This document shows positions 63,038 to 64,000 of a stretch of DNA of 64,000 nt, piece by piece; positions within the stretch are counted from its first letter, which is position 1, and each line of letters opens with the position of its first letter. The notes beneath the pieces were generated by a model that was given only the letters and a program-made list of their open reading frames with translations, searched no databases and was not told the origin of the DNA. The stretch is from Epiperipatus broadwayi. Taxonomy: Eukaryota > Onychophora > Udeonychophora > Euonychophora > Peripatidae. The stretch is from contig JAQFVV010006734.1 in assembly GCA_028023455.1 (NCBI GenBank), positions 126,001-190,000 on the forward strand. Reading direction: 5' to 3'. The position numbers were made by a program, and so were the translations under genes.

Positions 63038-63426
63038 TTTCTACATATATGTGTTCAAGTGTATCAGTGTTATGAGATAGAGTGGAGAGTGGTGGGTCAT
63101 GTGAAAGTCTGTGCTCATATACCCTATATATTGATATAGGTATATAATAAGCCTGTATTTCAGTTATTACTTAAAAGAGATATCTGCCCATCCCTCGTCT
63201 ATGTATTAAATGAATTATGTCCTGTATGTGAGAGGTCAGATTGACTTTAGGTCAACATGGGTGTGATGAGAATCTCAGCCTCAGGGTAGCCTTTGAGCGT
63301 TCCATCATCAGATTTTTAATTGAATGGTTAGTTGAAGAGTTGGAGTAGATTGAAGCCTGTCCATTAAAGTATGAAGATTGGCTATCTTAATATATATCTG
63401 AGCACTTATAGCATATATGTGTAGAG

Positions 63427-63494
63427 ATGATAATCTGGACCAACTGATGATTGCTGGTTTAGCATGAAATACATATATTGGTGATTATTGATCT
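63427..63494 (+). ncRNA. Hammerhead ribozyme 2 of the tandem array
   Basis: CTGATGA at 63444-63450; stem II TGCT/AGCA with GGTTT loop; GAAA at 63466-63469; stem III ATA/TAT with a CA loop; predicted cut after A63477. Stem I: TTGGT with ACCAA and GATTAT with ATAATC. Intact core, spaced exactly one unit from ribozyme 1, so a transcript would release a 457-nt RNA. Confidence 0.82.
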
Positions 63495-64000
63495 TTTCAA
63501 CATATATGTGTTCAAGTGTATCAGTGTTATGAGATAGAGTGGAGAGTGGTGGGTCATGCAAAAGTCTGTGCTCATATACCCTATATTTTACATATATTGA
63601 TACAGGTATATAATAAGCCTGTATTTCAGTTAATATTAGAATCAGCAGAAAAAGAGTTACTTACATCTCTGCAATGGCAAGTGAAATGTGTTGATATGTG
63701 CCCTCAAATAAAAATTTTATGATTGAACATTACAAAAAATTTTTTATTTTTATTAATTAACTATAATTTATAATTATATGAAAAAAGTAGTAAAATGGAC
63801 TGAAACAAACTGAAGTTATTAAAGTAATCAATTAAACAAGAAGGTTGCCAAGTTATAAAATTTTATATATATAAAGCAGTTTATTTCAAAACAAATTCAG
63901 ATTTATAAGAAATATTTTTTTATTTGTTTTTTTTTCTTCTTCCTATTTTCTAGATTTATTATTATTGTTTATCAATAAATATCCTATAGAGACTGTTTAA

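Larger units (their letters stand above)
62842..63645 (+). mobile_element. Tandem 1.7-mer retrozyme with flanking 15-bp direct repeat
   Basis: One full unit between ribozyme cut sites (63021-63477, 457 bp) is flanked by a partial 5' unit (from ~62854, CAGATTTTCAATTGGATGG) and a partial 3' unit (to ~63630, ending GCCTGTATTTCAGT). The non-coding unit includes GGTATATAATAAGCCTGTAT at 63136 and 63605. TAATATTAGAATCAG occurs at 62842-62856 and 63631-63645, a 15-bp direct repeat that looks like a target-site duplication; its last few bases overlap the element. Tandem units, no protein, a ribozyme in each unit and a long target duplication are the hallmarks of retrozymes moved by another element's reverse transcriptase. 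The open frame at 63516-63722 is incidental. Confidence 0.8.
50989..64000 (-). other. 5' intron or upstream region of KIF16B (over 13 kb)
   Basis: No segment matching the expected first exons (VKVAVRVRPMN.RE... and ...I.NLK) was found on the minus strand, so this is read as a long 5' intron. It holds a 60-bp tandem duplication (52112-52231), hammerhead repeats (55977-56300 and 62842-63645), C runs at 52430-52443 and 59722-59731 and a G12 run at 60357-60368. A tRNA-like GTGGCAGAGTGGTAGA (minus strand, near 60555) may be a SINE relic. The rest shows nothing I can name. Confidence 0.6.

Noticed and set aside
63640-63700. Splice-like GCAGAGATGTAAGT on the minus strand near 63660
   Set aside because: Would give an exon of a few bases with no kinesin similarity; it directly adjoins the retrozyme insertion.
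50989-64000. Searched for the first KIF16B exons
   Set aside because: No minus-strand segment resembling VKVAVRVRP or the following strand was found by eye; a tiny exon could have been missed.

Overview
This is a window of animal nuclear DNA. It is very AT-rich (roughly three quarters A+T by eye) and consists almost entirely of introns of one large gene on the minus strand. The gene is a kinesin-3 motor of the KIF16B type (Klp98A in flies). Ten short exons (33 to 120 bp, 868 bp in all) lie between 50988 and 71. All have GT donors and AG acceptors, and their phases join without a gap. The joined product is 289 codons of motor domain, from just before the nucleotide-binding core (about residue 40 of the family) to just after the [14 protein letters not shown] region. 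The start codon and first motor strands (expected above 64000) and everything after the motor (FHA, coiled coil, PX; expected below 1) are missing. Large AT-rich introns, Penelope-like and RTE retroelement remnants, a tRNA-Gly-derived pseudogene and hammerhead-bearing repeats point to an invertebrate metazoan. I cannot fix the phylum from the sequence.

Layout, minus strand, 5' to 3': 64000-50989 is 5' intron/upstream; exons are at 50872-50988, 49140-49256 (P-loop), 43878-43910 (33-bp microexon), 41000-41061, 30382-30488, 20578-20647, 20360-20432 (switch I), 7978-8045, 3992-4092 (switch II is split across these two) and 71-190. Introns run from 145 bp to 12.3 kb.

The introns hold the interesting biology. 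(1) A dispersed repeat family carries type-I hammerhead ribozymes and looks like an animal retrozyme. A tandem 1.7-mer at 62842-63645 has two ribozymes 457 bp apart and a 15-bp flanking direct repeat. A single copy lies at 55977-56300, head-to-head inverted copies at 21487-22307 and 48195-48813, and a short degenerate copy at 12966-13268. Stem I shows compensatory base changes between copies. (2) Penelope-like (GIY-YIG) fragments lie at 26225-26650 and 27465-27625; palindromic modules resembling their 3' ends lie at 19510-19784 and perhaps 8313-8831. (3) Two non-autonomous LTR-type elements: a 6-kb element at 9017-14966 with ~2-kb terminal repeats, a primer-site-like and a purine-tract-like sequence, and a 1.2-kb element at 2022-3217. 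(4) An RTE-type LINE 3' end at 47688-47950. (5) Many near-perfect palindromes (MITE or fold-back type), one ending about 70 bp from the P-loop exon.

No second protein-coding gene could be supported. Nearly all other open frames are short AT-rich noise.
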